From positions 186,001-250,000 of the forward strand of contig NZ_ASWB01000002.1 in the NCBI RefSeq assembly GCF_000407445.1: DNA of 64,000 nt, read 5' to 3'. Both the position numbers and the translations under genes were made by a program. The notes beneath the pieces are model-generated. The model had not been told where the DNA came from. It ran no database searches and saw nothing but the letters and a program-made list of their open reading frames with translations. The stretch is from Enterococcus moraviensis ATCC BAA-383. Lineage in GTDB: Bacteria > Bacillota > Bacilli > Lactobacillales > Enterococcaceae. Below are positions 57,123 to 64,000 of this stretch, piece by piece (position 1 is the stretch's first letter; every line of letters begins with the position of its first letter).

Positions 57123-58393
57123 TGAGCATGAAGAAAAAACTCTTTGGAATCTTTGGACCGATTCTGATTTCCGCGGTTCTACTAGTTGCTTTTTTCTTTG
57201 CACCATTTAAAATAGATTTGGATAGCAAACGTGTACTAGCTGATGCATCTACTTCTATGGCGACTAATGTGCTTAGAGGCAATGCAATCAAAAACAAAGC
57301 AATCGGTTCAAAGGAGTATATTCCTTTTTTTGGCTCTTCTGAATTAAGCAGAATTAGTCCATTCCATCCTTCTGTGTTAGCTGAAAAATATGATCGAAAC
57401 TATCGTCCATTTTTATTAGGGGCTCCAGGGACGCAATCGTTAACACAGGCGTTGATGATGCAGTCAATGGGAAAAAATCTTTCACACAAAAAAGTGGTCT
57501 TTATTATTTCACCACAATGGTTTGTGAAAGACGGTGTAACGAATGATTATTTTAATGCGTATTATTCTGAGCTTCAAACATATCAATGGGTCAGCGACTT
57601 AAAAAAAGTCACTGAAGATGATGTTTATCTGGCGACTCGTTTAATGGAGTTTCCAAAAGTGAAAGAAGACAAACGCTTAGATCGCGCGTTGGAAGCCATT
57701 ATTTCTGGTGAATTACCGAATCAATCAGATAAGCGTTATATTGATTTAATGATCAATATGTTTTCACGTGAAGATGAATTATTTGGTAAAATCGGCATGA
57801 TAAGTAAAGGCAAAGAAATTAAAAAAGCAGAAAAAAAATTACCTAATACCTATAATGAAAAAGAGTTAGATCATTTGGCGGCCGAAATTGGCCAAAAAGC
57901 GACGAGTAATAATTCATTTGAAATTTCCAATTCATTTTATACGAAACGTTTGAAGAAAAAATTGAATCACTTGGAAAATTCGCAGACAGAATTGGATTAC
58001 CGTTTCTCTCCTGAATTTTCTGATTTACAATTAGTGCTGACTCAATTAGCGCAGGATAATGCGGAGGTACTCTTTATTATTCCGCCAGTCAACAAGCACT
58101 GGTCGGACTTTACAGGACTTTCTCAAGAGATGTTGCAGGACTTTTCCAAAAAGATTAAGTATCAACTAACAAGCCAAGGGTTCACTAATATTGCAGACTT
58201 TACGAAAGAATGTAATACGCAGTACTTTATGGCGGATACAATTCATCTAGGCTGGCGCGGTTGGCTAGCTGCTGATCAACGAATTCAGCCTTTTCTTGAA
58301 GAAAATACAAGTAAAAGACCAACTTATAAATTAGACGGATCATTTTACTCAAAAGAATGGCAAGAAAAAAATCCTAAAGATATTAAAAATTAA
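57122..58393 (+). CDS. dltD: D-alanyl-lipoteichoic acid biosynthesis protein DltD
   Basis: A 423-residue protein with one N-terminal membrane helix (about 6-28) and an extracellular SGNH-type hydrolase domain. 'YIPFFGSSELSRISPFHPS' holds the nucleophile Ser and 'DTIHLGWRGWLAAD' the Asp-His pair. It acts last in moving D-Ala to teichoic acids, lowering negative charge and binding of cationic peptides. No strong ribosome site; coupled to dltC. Last gene of the operon. Confidence 0.97.
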   Translation: MSMKKKLFGIFGPILISAVLLVAFFFAPFKIDLDSKRVLADASTSMATNVLRGNAIKNKAIGSKEYIPFFGSSELSRISPFHPSVLAEKYDRNYRPFLLGAPGTQSLTQALMMQSMGKNLSHKKVVFIISPQWFVKDGVTNDYFNAYYSELQTYQWVSDLKKVTEDDVYLATRLMEFPKVKEDKRLDRALEAIISGELPNQSDKRYIDLMINMFSREDELFGKIGMISKGKEIKKAEKKLPNTYNEKELDHLAAEIGQKATSNNSFEISNSFYTKRLKKKLNHLENSQTELDYRFSPEFSDLQLVLTQLAQDNAEVLFIIPPVNKHWSDFTGLSQEMLQDFSKKIKYQLTSQGFTNIADFTKECNTQYFMADTIHLGWRGWLAADQRIQPFLEENTSKRPTYKLDGSFYSKEWQEKNPKDIKN

Positions 58394-58417
58394 CCATGGA
58401 TTGAAGCGTTCAAAAGT

Positions 58418-58456
58418 AAGGCAAGACTAAAAATTAGTTTTGTCTTGCTTTTTTTT
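58418..58456 (+). terminator. Terminator of the dlt operon
   Basis: GCAAGAC pairs with GTCTTGC, followed by eight Ts. Confidence 0.82.
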
Positions 58457-58519
58457 ATTTTTAATAGCAGATGAATGGTATAATAAGTGGGAATCTATAT
58501 TTGAAGGAGGCTTTATATT

Positions 58520-59602
58520 TTGGATCATAACGAAGAAAAAATGCTGATTGAATTGACGAATGCTAAAGGGGTACCTGGCAATGAGGGAGAAGTCAGAGAC
58601 CTATTTAAGAAATACGCGGAACCTTTTGCAGATAAAATCATATACGATGGACTAGGTAGTATTATTGCTAAGCGTGTTGGGGATAAAGAAGGACCTAAAA
58701 TTTTCTTTTCTGGTCATTTGGATGAAGTCGGTTTTATGGTAACACAAATCACTGAAAAAGGCTTTATCAAATTCCAGACACTTGGTGGTTGGTGGGGACA
58801 AGTTATGTTGGCTCAACAAGTGCAAATTAAAACTGGTAAAGGGGATCTATTTCATGGTGTGATTGGATCAAAACCACCTCATGTTTTAACAGCAGAGGCG
58901 AGAAAACAACCATATGATGTCGCAGATATGTTTATTGATATTGGTGCATCTAGTGATAAACAAGTAGCTGAATGGGGTATTAAACCAGGGGATATGATCA
59001 CACCTTATATTGAATATCGTCGGATGAATGATACTAAATTTATGTTAGCTAAGGCTTGGGATAATCGTATTGGTACAGCTGTTTCCCTAAAAGTCTTAGA
59101 AAACCTAGCAACTGATGGACATCCAAATATCTTATTTGCTGGAAGTGATGTACAAGAAGAAGTTGGATTACGTGGTGCTCAAACTAGTACTCATTTGGTT
59201 GATCCAGACATTGCTTTTGCACTAGATACAGGCACTGCAGGAGATACACCGGGGATGACACCTAAGGAAGCTGATTCTGAATTAGGAAAAGGTCCGCAAA
59301 TCCTGATTTTTGATGCGTCAATGATCCCACATAAAAAGTTACGTGATTTTGTGATCCAAGTTGCAGAGGAAAATAATATTCCTTTCCAATATACAGTGAT
59401 CACAGGTGGTGGGACAGATGCTGGTAGAATGCATTTAACTAGAAATGGTGTACCGTCACTTGCAATTACAGTTCCTGTTCGTTATTTACATTCTCATACA
59501 TCAATGATTCATGAAGATGATTATTTAAATACTGTAAAATTAGTGACAGAAGTTGTGAAGCGATTAGATAAAGAAACAGTAGAAAAGCTTCGCAGTTATT
59601 AA
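58520..59602 (+). CDS. M42 family metallopeptidase (glutamyl aminopeptidase type)
   Basis: A 360-residue cytoplasmic aminopeptidase with two metals: '[13 protein letters not shown]' (His), '[13 protein letters not shown]' (bridging Asp), '[14 protein letters not shown]' (catalytic Glu pair), '[10 protein letters not shown]' and '[15 protein letters not shown]' complete the sites. It forms tetrahedral dodecamers in relatives. It starts with TTG, nine bases after AAGGAGG. The DUF975 gene follows after 20 bases. Confidence 0.93.
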   Translation: MDHNEEKMLIELTNAKGVPGNEGEVRDLFKKYAEPFADKIIYDGLGSIIAKRVGDKEGPKIFFSGHLDEVGFMVTQITEKGFIKFQTLGGWWGQVMLAQQVQIKTGKGDLFHGVIGSKPPHVLTAEARKQPYDVADMFIDIGASSDKQVAEWGIKPGDMITPYIEYRRMNDTKFMLAKAWDNRIGTAVSLKVLENLATDGHPNILFAGSDVQEEVGLRGAQTSTHLVDPDIAFALDTGTAGDTPGMTPKEADSELGKGPQILIFDASMIPHKKLRDFVIQVAEENNIPFQYTVITGGGTDAGRMHLTRNGVPSLAITVPVRYLHSHTSMIHEDDYLNTVKLVTEVVKRLDKETVEKLRSY

Positions 59603-59622
59603 ACAAAAAGGAGAGACATTAC

Positions 59623-60420
59623 ATGAAAAGTCAAATTACAAACGGAATGCATCGTGAGCAAGCGCGAATATCATTGAAAAATCAATGGGGAACAATGGCT
59701 TGGATCACATTCTTAGCCGTATTTATCCGATTGATCATTAGTTCAGTGTTGAGCAGCATTGCCAATTTACCTGAGGATAGTGCTGGAAACAATTTTATGT
59801 CATTTTTACTGAATAATTTCCTCTTTTTTGCTATTACTTATGGGACTTATTTTTGTGCGTTGCAAGTATTACGAGGAAAAAGAGTACAAGTCGGAATGTT
59901 AACAACCATTTTTCAAGGCAAATTTTATTTTCCAATGTTATTGATCAATCTTATCCAATATCTAGTTGAGTTAGTGCTTAATTTAGTTGTATTATTGCCA
60001 GTATTTCTATCATATGGTGCTGCTTTGTACTTCGGCTTGATGTTCAATACAGTGTCTGTTGCCCAATTTCAAGCTCAATTGAGCGGAGATATCTTTTTAG
60101 CCTTATTATTGATTGTTTTTGGATTATTAATGATATTTGTCGGTATTTTTGTCAGTGGAGTATTCCAATTTGCTGTATGGGTAAAAATTGACGATCCTGA
60201 ATTATCTGTAGTAGATGCAATCAAATATGCGTTATTCTTAATGAAAGATCGTTTTGGTCAATATTTACTTTTACAACTTTCATTTATTGGATGGTTTATC
60301 ATTGGGATATTAGTATTCTTCATCGGTTTATTATGGGTGGTTCCATATCACGATGTTGCGATTGCCAGTTTCTATGACACAGCTCGTGAAGAAAAAGGTG
60401 CACCAACAATAGTTGAATAA
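59623..60420 (+). CDS. DUF975 family membrane protein
   Basis: A 265-residue integral membrane protein with about six helices; 'RISLKNQWGTMAWITFLAVF' (N-terminal), 'YGTYFCALQVLRGKRVQVGM' and C-terminal 'VVPYHDVAIASFYDTAREEK' are typical of DUF975. Function unknown. AAAGGAGAG precedes the ATG. It follows the M42 peptidase gene closely and is followed by a terminator, so the two form a unit. Confidence 0.88.
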   Translation: MKSQITNGMHREQARISLKNQWGTMAWITFLAVFIRLIISSVLSSIANLPEDSAGNNFMSFLLNNFLFFAITYGTYFCALQVLRGKRVQVGMLTTIFQGKFYFPMLLINLIQYLVELVLNLVVLLPVFLSYGAALYFGLMFNTVSVAQFQAQLSGDIFLALLLIVFGLLMIFVGIFVSGVFQFAVWVKIDDPELSVVDAIKYALFLMKDRFGQYLLLQLSFIGWFIIGILVFFIGLLWVVPYHDVAIASFYDTAREEKGAPTIVE

Positions 60421-60426
60421 AAATAG

Positions 60427-60464
60427 AAAAAGAACAATCTTTTGATACGATTGTTCTTTTTTTT
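60427..60464 (+). terminator. Terminator after the DUF975 gene
   Basis: AAGAACAATC pairs with GATTGTTCTT, followed by eight Ts. Confidence 0.88.
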
Positions 60465-60539
60465 GTGTATAAGTACAAATAATTGTCTCCAATTTCCTAT
60501 TGTGTGTTACCATTAAGTGAAGAATAATCATGGAGGTCG

Positions 60540-61286
60540 ATGAAGTTGAAAATAACCGTTTTAGGATGTTTAGGTGCTTATCCTTATAAAGGCGAAGGAA
60601 CTAGTTCTTATTTGCTGGAATCCGATGGTTTCAAACTATTATTAGATGCTGGAAGTACGACATTAGTTAATCTAGAAGAGCATCTCGATCCGTTAACATT
60701 GGATGCTGTGATCTTGTCTCATTATCATTACGATCATATCGCAGATCTTGGAGTGTTGCAGTATTATCGTCAACTATATCCAGTGATGGAACCAACACCT
60801 GTGTTACCGATTTATGGTCATACCGAGGATTCTATTCATTTTGAAGCGTTAAATATGCCAGGAGTATCTAAAGCCGTGCCTTATTTTGAAGCAGAAGAAT
60901 TAAAATTGGGTCCGTTTCTTGTGACATTTATGAAAACAATTCATCCAGTTCCTTGTTATGCGATGCGTTTTGTAGAAGAAAAAACAGGGAAAGTTTTTGT
61001 TTTCACGGGTGACTCTGGTTACATGGCGAGTTTTGTCGACTTTGCTAGAGAGGCCGATGTCTTCTTAGCAGATACGTATTTGTTTGAAGGAAATGAAAAC
61101 CACCATGCTCATTTTACCTCAAAAGAATCAGGGGAAATTGCGCAAGCAGCCAATGTTAAAAAACTGATATTAACGCACCTGCCACAACATGGCTCACTAA
61201 AAGAGTTACAACAACAAGCACAAAAAGCGGCAGGTAACCAAGTGTCTGTTTGTTTAGCAGAGAAAAATTTAGTCATCGAAATTTAA
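60540..61286 (+). CDS. MBL-fold metallo-hydrolase
   Basis: A 248-residue metallo-beta-lactamase-fold enzyme. 'LSHYHYDHIADLG' gives the metal ligands His61, His63, Asp65 and His66; 'VFTGDSGYM' and 'LILTHLPQHG' provide the rest. It resembles RNase Z-like YhfI proteins. Substrate unknown. GGAGG lies close before the ATG. The lipoate ligase gene follows after 13 bases; B. subtilis has the same yhfI-lplJ pairing. Confidence 0.9.
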   Translation: MKLKITVLGCLGAYPYKGEGTSSYLLESDGFKLLLDAGSTTLVNLEEHLDPLTLDAVILSHYHYDHIADLGVLQYYRQLYPVMEPTPVLPIYGHTEDSIHFEALNMPGVSKAVPYFEAEELKLGPFLVTFMKTIHPVPCYAMRFVEEKTGKVFVFTGDSGYMASFVDFAREADVFLADTYLFEGNENHHAHFTSKESGEIAQAANVKKLILTHLPQHGSLKELQQQAQKAAGNQVSVCLAEKNLVIEI

Positions 61287-61299
61287 GGAGTGGTGAAAA

Positions 61300-62304
61300 G
61301 TGATATTTGTACCAAATGAAAATAATGACCCAAGAGTAAATTTAGCGATCGAAACGTATTTATTAAAAGAAAAGCCATTAGATGAGCCAATTTTATTATT
61401 TTATATCAACGACCCATCGATCATTATTGGTCGTAATCAAAATACGATTGAAGAAATCAACAAAGAGTATGTAGATGAACATGGGATTCATGTAGTTCGT
61501 CGTTTAAGCGGCGGTGGCGCTGTGTATCATGACCATGGGAATTTGAATTTTAGTTTTATCATGCCAGATGATGGCAATTCTTTCCGCGACTTTGCAAAAG
61601 TAACACAACCAATCATCCAAGCATTACACGAACTAGGTGTTTCTGGTGCAGAATTAAAAGGTCGAAACGACTTAGTTATTGAGGGTATGAAGTTCTCTGG
61701 AAATGCGATGTACGCAACGGCTGGAAGAATGTTTGCTCATGGGACATTGATGTTTGACAGTAATATCGATGAAGTTGTCAATACATTAAAAGTCCGTAAA
61801 GATAAAATCGAATCAAAAGGAATTAAATCTGTTCGTTCACGCGTAACCAATATCAAACCGTTTTTACCAGCGGATAAGCAAGATATGACTACAGAGGAAT
61901 TTCGTGAAGATATTTTATTGAAAATTTTTGGTGTTGATTCTGTTGATCAAGTAAAAACATACGAACTGACCGATGAAGACTGGGAAAAAATCAATAAGAT
62001 CTCTGATGAATATTATCGTAATTGGGATTGGAATTATGGAAAATCACCAGCCTTTAATTTGGAACGTCATCAACGTTTTCCAATCGGATCCATCGATGCG
62101 CAGATGAACGTAGAAGAGGGTGAAATCAAGGAAATCAAAATCTTTGGTGATTTCTTTGGTTTAGGTGAAATAAAAGATGTCGAAGATATTTTAACTGGCA
62201 CAAAATATGAAAAATCAGCAATCCAAGAAGCTGTCGATCAGATTGATATCAAAAAATATTTTGGGAACATTGAAAAAGATGATTTAGTTGGTTTGCTTTA
62301 TTAA
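61300..62304 (+). CDS. Lipoate--protein ligase
   Basis: A 334-residue LplA/LplJ-type ligase that attaches free lipoate to dehydrogenase E2 and GcvH proteins using ATP. 'IIGRNQNTIEEINKEYV', 'VVRRLSGGGAVYHDHGNLNF' (residues 63-82, the RRxSGGGAVYHD signature) and 'KFSGNAMYATAGRMFAHGTL' are present; an accessory C-terminal domain completes it. It starts with GTG after AAGGAGTGG. Terminator follows. Confidence 0.95.
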   Translation: MIFVPNENNDPRVNLAIETYLLKEKPLDEPILLFYINDPSIIIGRNQNTIEEINKEYVDEHGIHVVRRLSGGGAVYHDHGNLNFSFIMPDDGNSFRDFAKVTQPIIQALHELGVSGAELKGRNDLVIEGMKFSGNAMYATAGRMFAHGTLMFDSNIDEVVNTLKVRKDKIESKGIKSVRSRVTNIKPFLPADKQDMTTEEFREDILLKIFGVDSVDQVKTYELTDEDWEKINKISDEYYRNWDWNYGKSPAFNLERHQRFPIGSIDAQMNVEEGEIKEIKIFGDFFGLGEIKDVEDILTGTKYEKSAIQEAVDQIDIKKYFGNIEKDDLVGLLY

Positions 62305-62311
62305 GTAAAAT

Positions 62312-62357
62312 AAAAAAATGCAGTAAAACGAGAGAATCGTTTTACTGCATTTTTTTA
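62312..62357 (+). terminator. Terminator after the lipoate ligase gene
   Basis: AAAAAAATGCAGTAAAACG pairs exactly with CGTTTTACTGCATTTTTTT. Confidence 0.92.
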
Positions 62358-62386
62358 ATCGTCGGCTACTTAGTGAAACAAAGTAG

Positions 62387-62438
62387 TTGACATTTCCACT
62401 ACTGAGTTTTACTATATACTAGTACTTAATAATACTAG
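62387..62438 (+). promoter_or_regulatory. padR promoter with inverted-repeat operator
   Basis: TTGACA (62387-62392), 17-base spacer, TACTAT (62410-62415). An inverted repeat CTAGTA (62419-62424) / TACTAG (62433-62438) sits at the start site and is the likely site of autoregulation. Confidence 0.65.
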
Positions 62439-62484
62439 GTAGAAGAGGTTAGATTAACAGTATAAAGAGTAGGCGGTGGGAACT

Positions 62485-62820
62485 ATGAACGGAACGACAG
62501 AAATGCTAAAGGGAGTTTTAGAAGGTGTTATTCTAGAAATCATCAATCGACATGAAACATATGGATATGAAATAACGAGTAATTTACAAAAGTATGGATT
62601 TGAAGATATCGTGGAAGGAACAGTTTATACCATTCTTTTACGCTTAGAAAAAAAGCAATTCGTTACGATTGCAAAGAAAAAATCAACAGTGGGGCCAATG
62701 CGCAAATTTTATTCGTTAAATGAAGCTGGACAAAAAGAACTCGCTTTGTTTTGGCAACGTTGGTCATTTATTTCAGGACAGATTGATCGATTGAAGGAGG
62801 GACAAGAGGATGAAAAATAA
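62485..62820 (+). CDS. PadR family transcriptional regulator
   Basis: A 111-residue PadR-type winged-helix protein: 'LKGVLEGVILEIINRHETYG', 'ITSNLQKYGFEDIVEGTVYT' (recognition region) and 'RKFYSLNEAGQKELALFWQR' are the family pattern. I chose ATG 62485; an in-frame GTG at 62476 is weaker. It overlaps the DUF1048 gene by 11 bases, a common pairing. Target probably its own promoter. Confidence 0.92.
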   Translation: MNGTTEMLKGVLEGVILEIINRHETYGYEITSNLQKYGFEDIVEGTVYTILLRLEKKQFVTIAKKKSTVGPMRKFYSLNEAGQKELALFWQRWSFISGQIDRLKEGQEDEK

Positions 62821-63169
62821 AAATGTGATTAACTATTTCAAACAAGTTCATGCCGATAAGGTAGAATACAATAAACAAATGGCACGATTAAAAGAATTGC
62901 CGGCGGACTATCAAGTCGTTTATAAAGAAGTTCAAAAATTTTTATGGGAGTTTACAGCAGGCGATGGAATGGATATGCTTCCGCCGATGTTAGAATTGTT
63001 GGATTTCTTTGAAGAAGGTGCGACAAATAATATACCTGTCTTACAATTAGTTGGTGAAGATGTAGGGTCGTTTGCAGAAAATACATTACATGAAATGCAG
63101 GCTAAAACACGAATCAATGAACTAAAGCGGAAGATGAACGAACGAATTGTTAAAAAAATTAATAACTAA
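62810..63169 (+). CDS. DUF1048 family protein
   Basis: A 119-residue, mainly helical soluble protein of the DUF1048 family ('NKQMARLKELPADYQVVYKE', 'FLWEFTAGDGMDMLPPMLEL'). It is encoded with PadR regulators in many Firmicutes and may modulate them; function unknown. GGAGGGACAAGAGG precedes the ATG, inside padR. Confidence 0.88.
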   Translation: MKNKNVINYFKQVHADKVEYNKQMARLKELPADYQVVYKEVQKFLWEFTAGDGMDMLPPMLELLDFFEEGATNNIPVLQLVGEDVGSFAENTLHEMQAKTRINELKRKMNERIVKKINN

Positions 63170-63205
63170 TCAAGAAGCATTAGTATAAAGGATGAAAATT
63201 CTTTT

Positions 63206-63234
63206 TTGACATCATATCTTTCTATTCGTATAAT
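63206..63234 (+). promoter_or_regulatory. Consensus sigmaA promoter
   Basis: TTGACA (63206-63211), 17-base spacer, TATAAT (63229-63234): both hexamers perfect. The leader to the next ATG is about 140 bases and holds a small hairpin (CAAGGAA/TTCCTTG, 63298-63320). Confidence 0.85.
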
Positions 63235-63381
63235 AAAGAAGTAAATTTTATCAATAGTAAATCTGATGTAGAAAAAAGATTAAGATAGTAAAAGGACCAA
63301 GGAATCAGATGTGTTCCTTGTACTGTTCAACATCAGCTCATAAAAATATTCGCTGTGTTTCACAGTAAAAGGAGCAATAAT

Positions 63382-64000
63382 ATGCGTAACGAAATGATGC
63401 ATCGACCAGTTGTGAAACAAGAACTTGTTGATTTTATGCGAAATAAACAAAAGAAAGTTCAAGGAGAGCTTGGGGTAATCGAAGAAGAAGCTCATGAAGC
63501 TGGAGTACCGATCATTCCTCATGAAACAGTCGTGTTCTTACAATTTTTCTTAGATCAAATCAAACCCAAGAATATTCTCGAAATAGGTACGGCAATTGGT
63601 TTTTCTTCAAGCCTAATGGCACAATACGTCGGAGAAGACGGACATGTCACGACGATTGATCGGTTTGATGTAATGATTAGAAAAGCGAAAGTTACATATG
63701 AACGTTTAGGATTAACAGATAAAGTGACGTTATTAGAAGGACAAGCAGCAGAAGTATTACCGACATTAACTGGACCATATGACTTTATTTTTATGGACAG
63801 CGCTAAATCCAAATATATTGAATTTTTGCCGGAATGTTTGCGTTTATTACGTGTTGGTGGCGTATTGATGGTAGATGATGTATTCCAAGCAGGAACGATT
63901 TTAGATCCTATCGAGGACATCCCACGCAGTCAAAGAACGATCCATAGAAAGTTGAATCAATTTTTAGATACAGTCATGACCCATCCTGATTTGACGTCAA
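63382..64000 (+). CDS. TrmR-like O-methyltransferase (3' partial)
   Basis: The frame starts at ATG 63382, after AAAGGAG, and stays open to the window end (206 codons seen). 'NILEIGTAIGFSSSLMAQYV' is SAM motif I, 'YDFIFMDSAKSKYIEFLPEC' the acidic region, and 'GGVLMVDDVFQAG' a late motif, close to YrrM/TrmR, which methylates 5-hydroxyuridine at the tRNA wobble position. It has a perfect promoter and a 140-base leader. A second, more distant O-methyltransferase lies at 34968-35651. Confidence 0.88.
   Translation, partial: MRNEMMHRPVVKQELVDFMRNKQKKVQGELGVIEEEAHEAGVPIIPHETVVFLQFFLDQIKPKNILEIGTAIGFSSSLMAQYVGEDGHVTTIDRFDVMIRKAKVTYERLGLTDKVTLLEGQAAEVLPTLTGPYDFIFMDSAKSKYIEFLPECLRLLRVGGVLMVDDVFQAGTILDPIEDIPRSQRTIHRKLNQFLDTVMTHPDLTS

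Overview
The window is about 36-37% GC Gram-positive DNA and reads as an Enterococcus chromosome close to the E. faecalis group. Supporting signs are a WxL surface-protein cluster, Mga-type regulators, a glpK-glpO-glpF operon whose glycerol kinase carries the HPr-phosphorylated His232, the dltXABCD operon, LPxTG-type wall proteins, and the order nrdG/nrdD - BceAB-type transporter - dlt, which I remember from E. faecalis. Species assignment is inference. Gene density is that of an ordinary chromosome. I see no phage, IS element, CRISPR array, tRNA or rRNA.

Layout. 1-3.8 kb: the 3' end of a WxL cell-surface cluster. 3.8-7.5 kb: small secreted or unknown genes, then an M-box (Mg2+) riboswitch in front of a LytR-CpsA-Psr wall-polymer ligase. 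7.6-14.9 kb: an NADH-oxidase-like flavoprotein lacking the redox Cys, translationally coupled to an Mga-type regulator, followed by the glycerol operon glpK-glpO-glpF with a cre-like site. 15-21.4 kb: a lipase-like hydrolase, 5-formyl-THF cyclo-ligase, rhomboid - YqgQ - glucokinase - rhodanese-like operon, DUF488 and a large FAD/NAD(P)-binding protein. 21.4-27.3 kb: a DUF3042 gene missed by length-based ORF calling, then the gal operon galK-galE-galT-galR with three evenly spaced operators around the galK promoter. 27.3-37.6 kb: a sortase-like protein, a second Mga-type regulator, dnaX-ybaB, recR, two wall-anchored surface proteins and an O-methyltransferase. 37.7-41.8 kb: tmk - pstA(darA) - holB - ricT - yabA - rsmI. 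42.1-47.5 kb: amtB-glnK with a GlnR box, an HD phosphohydrolase, dinB and a photolyase. 47.6-50.7 kb: nrdD-nrdG behind two NrdR boxes. 50.8-58.4 kb: a BceAB-type ABC transporter and dltXABCD. 58.5-64 kb: M42 peptidase, DUF975, MBL hydrolase, lipoate ligase, PadR-DUF1048 and the 5' part of a TrmR-like methyltransferase cut by the window end.

How genes work together. Glycerol enters through GlpF, is phosphorylated by GlpK and oxidised by GlpO with H2O2 release. Galactose is handled by the Leloir enzymes, and glucose by glucokinase. CcpA and GalR sites are visible at the promoters. Several loci concern the cell wall and its charge: the LCP ligase under Mg2+ control, D-alanylation by Dlt, and the peptide-sensing or peptide-exporting transporter beside it.

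The least explained signal is a family of intergenic two-hairpin repeats at three places: upstream of glpK, downstream of the DUF3042 gene, and as a tandem triplicate between galE and galT. Between loci the outer helix shows compensatory base changes, which suggests selection on structure. At glpK and galT a partial unit runs to within a few bases of the ribosome-binding site.
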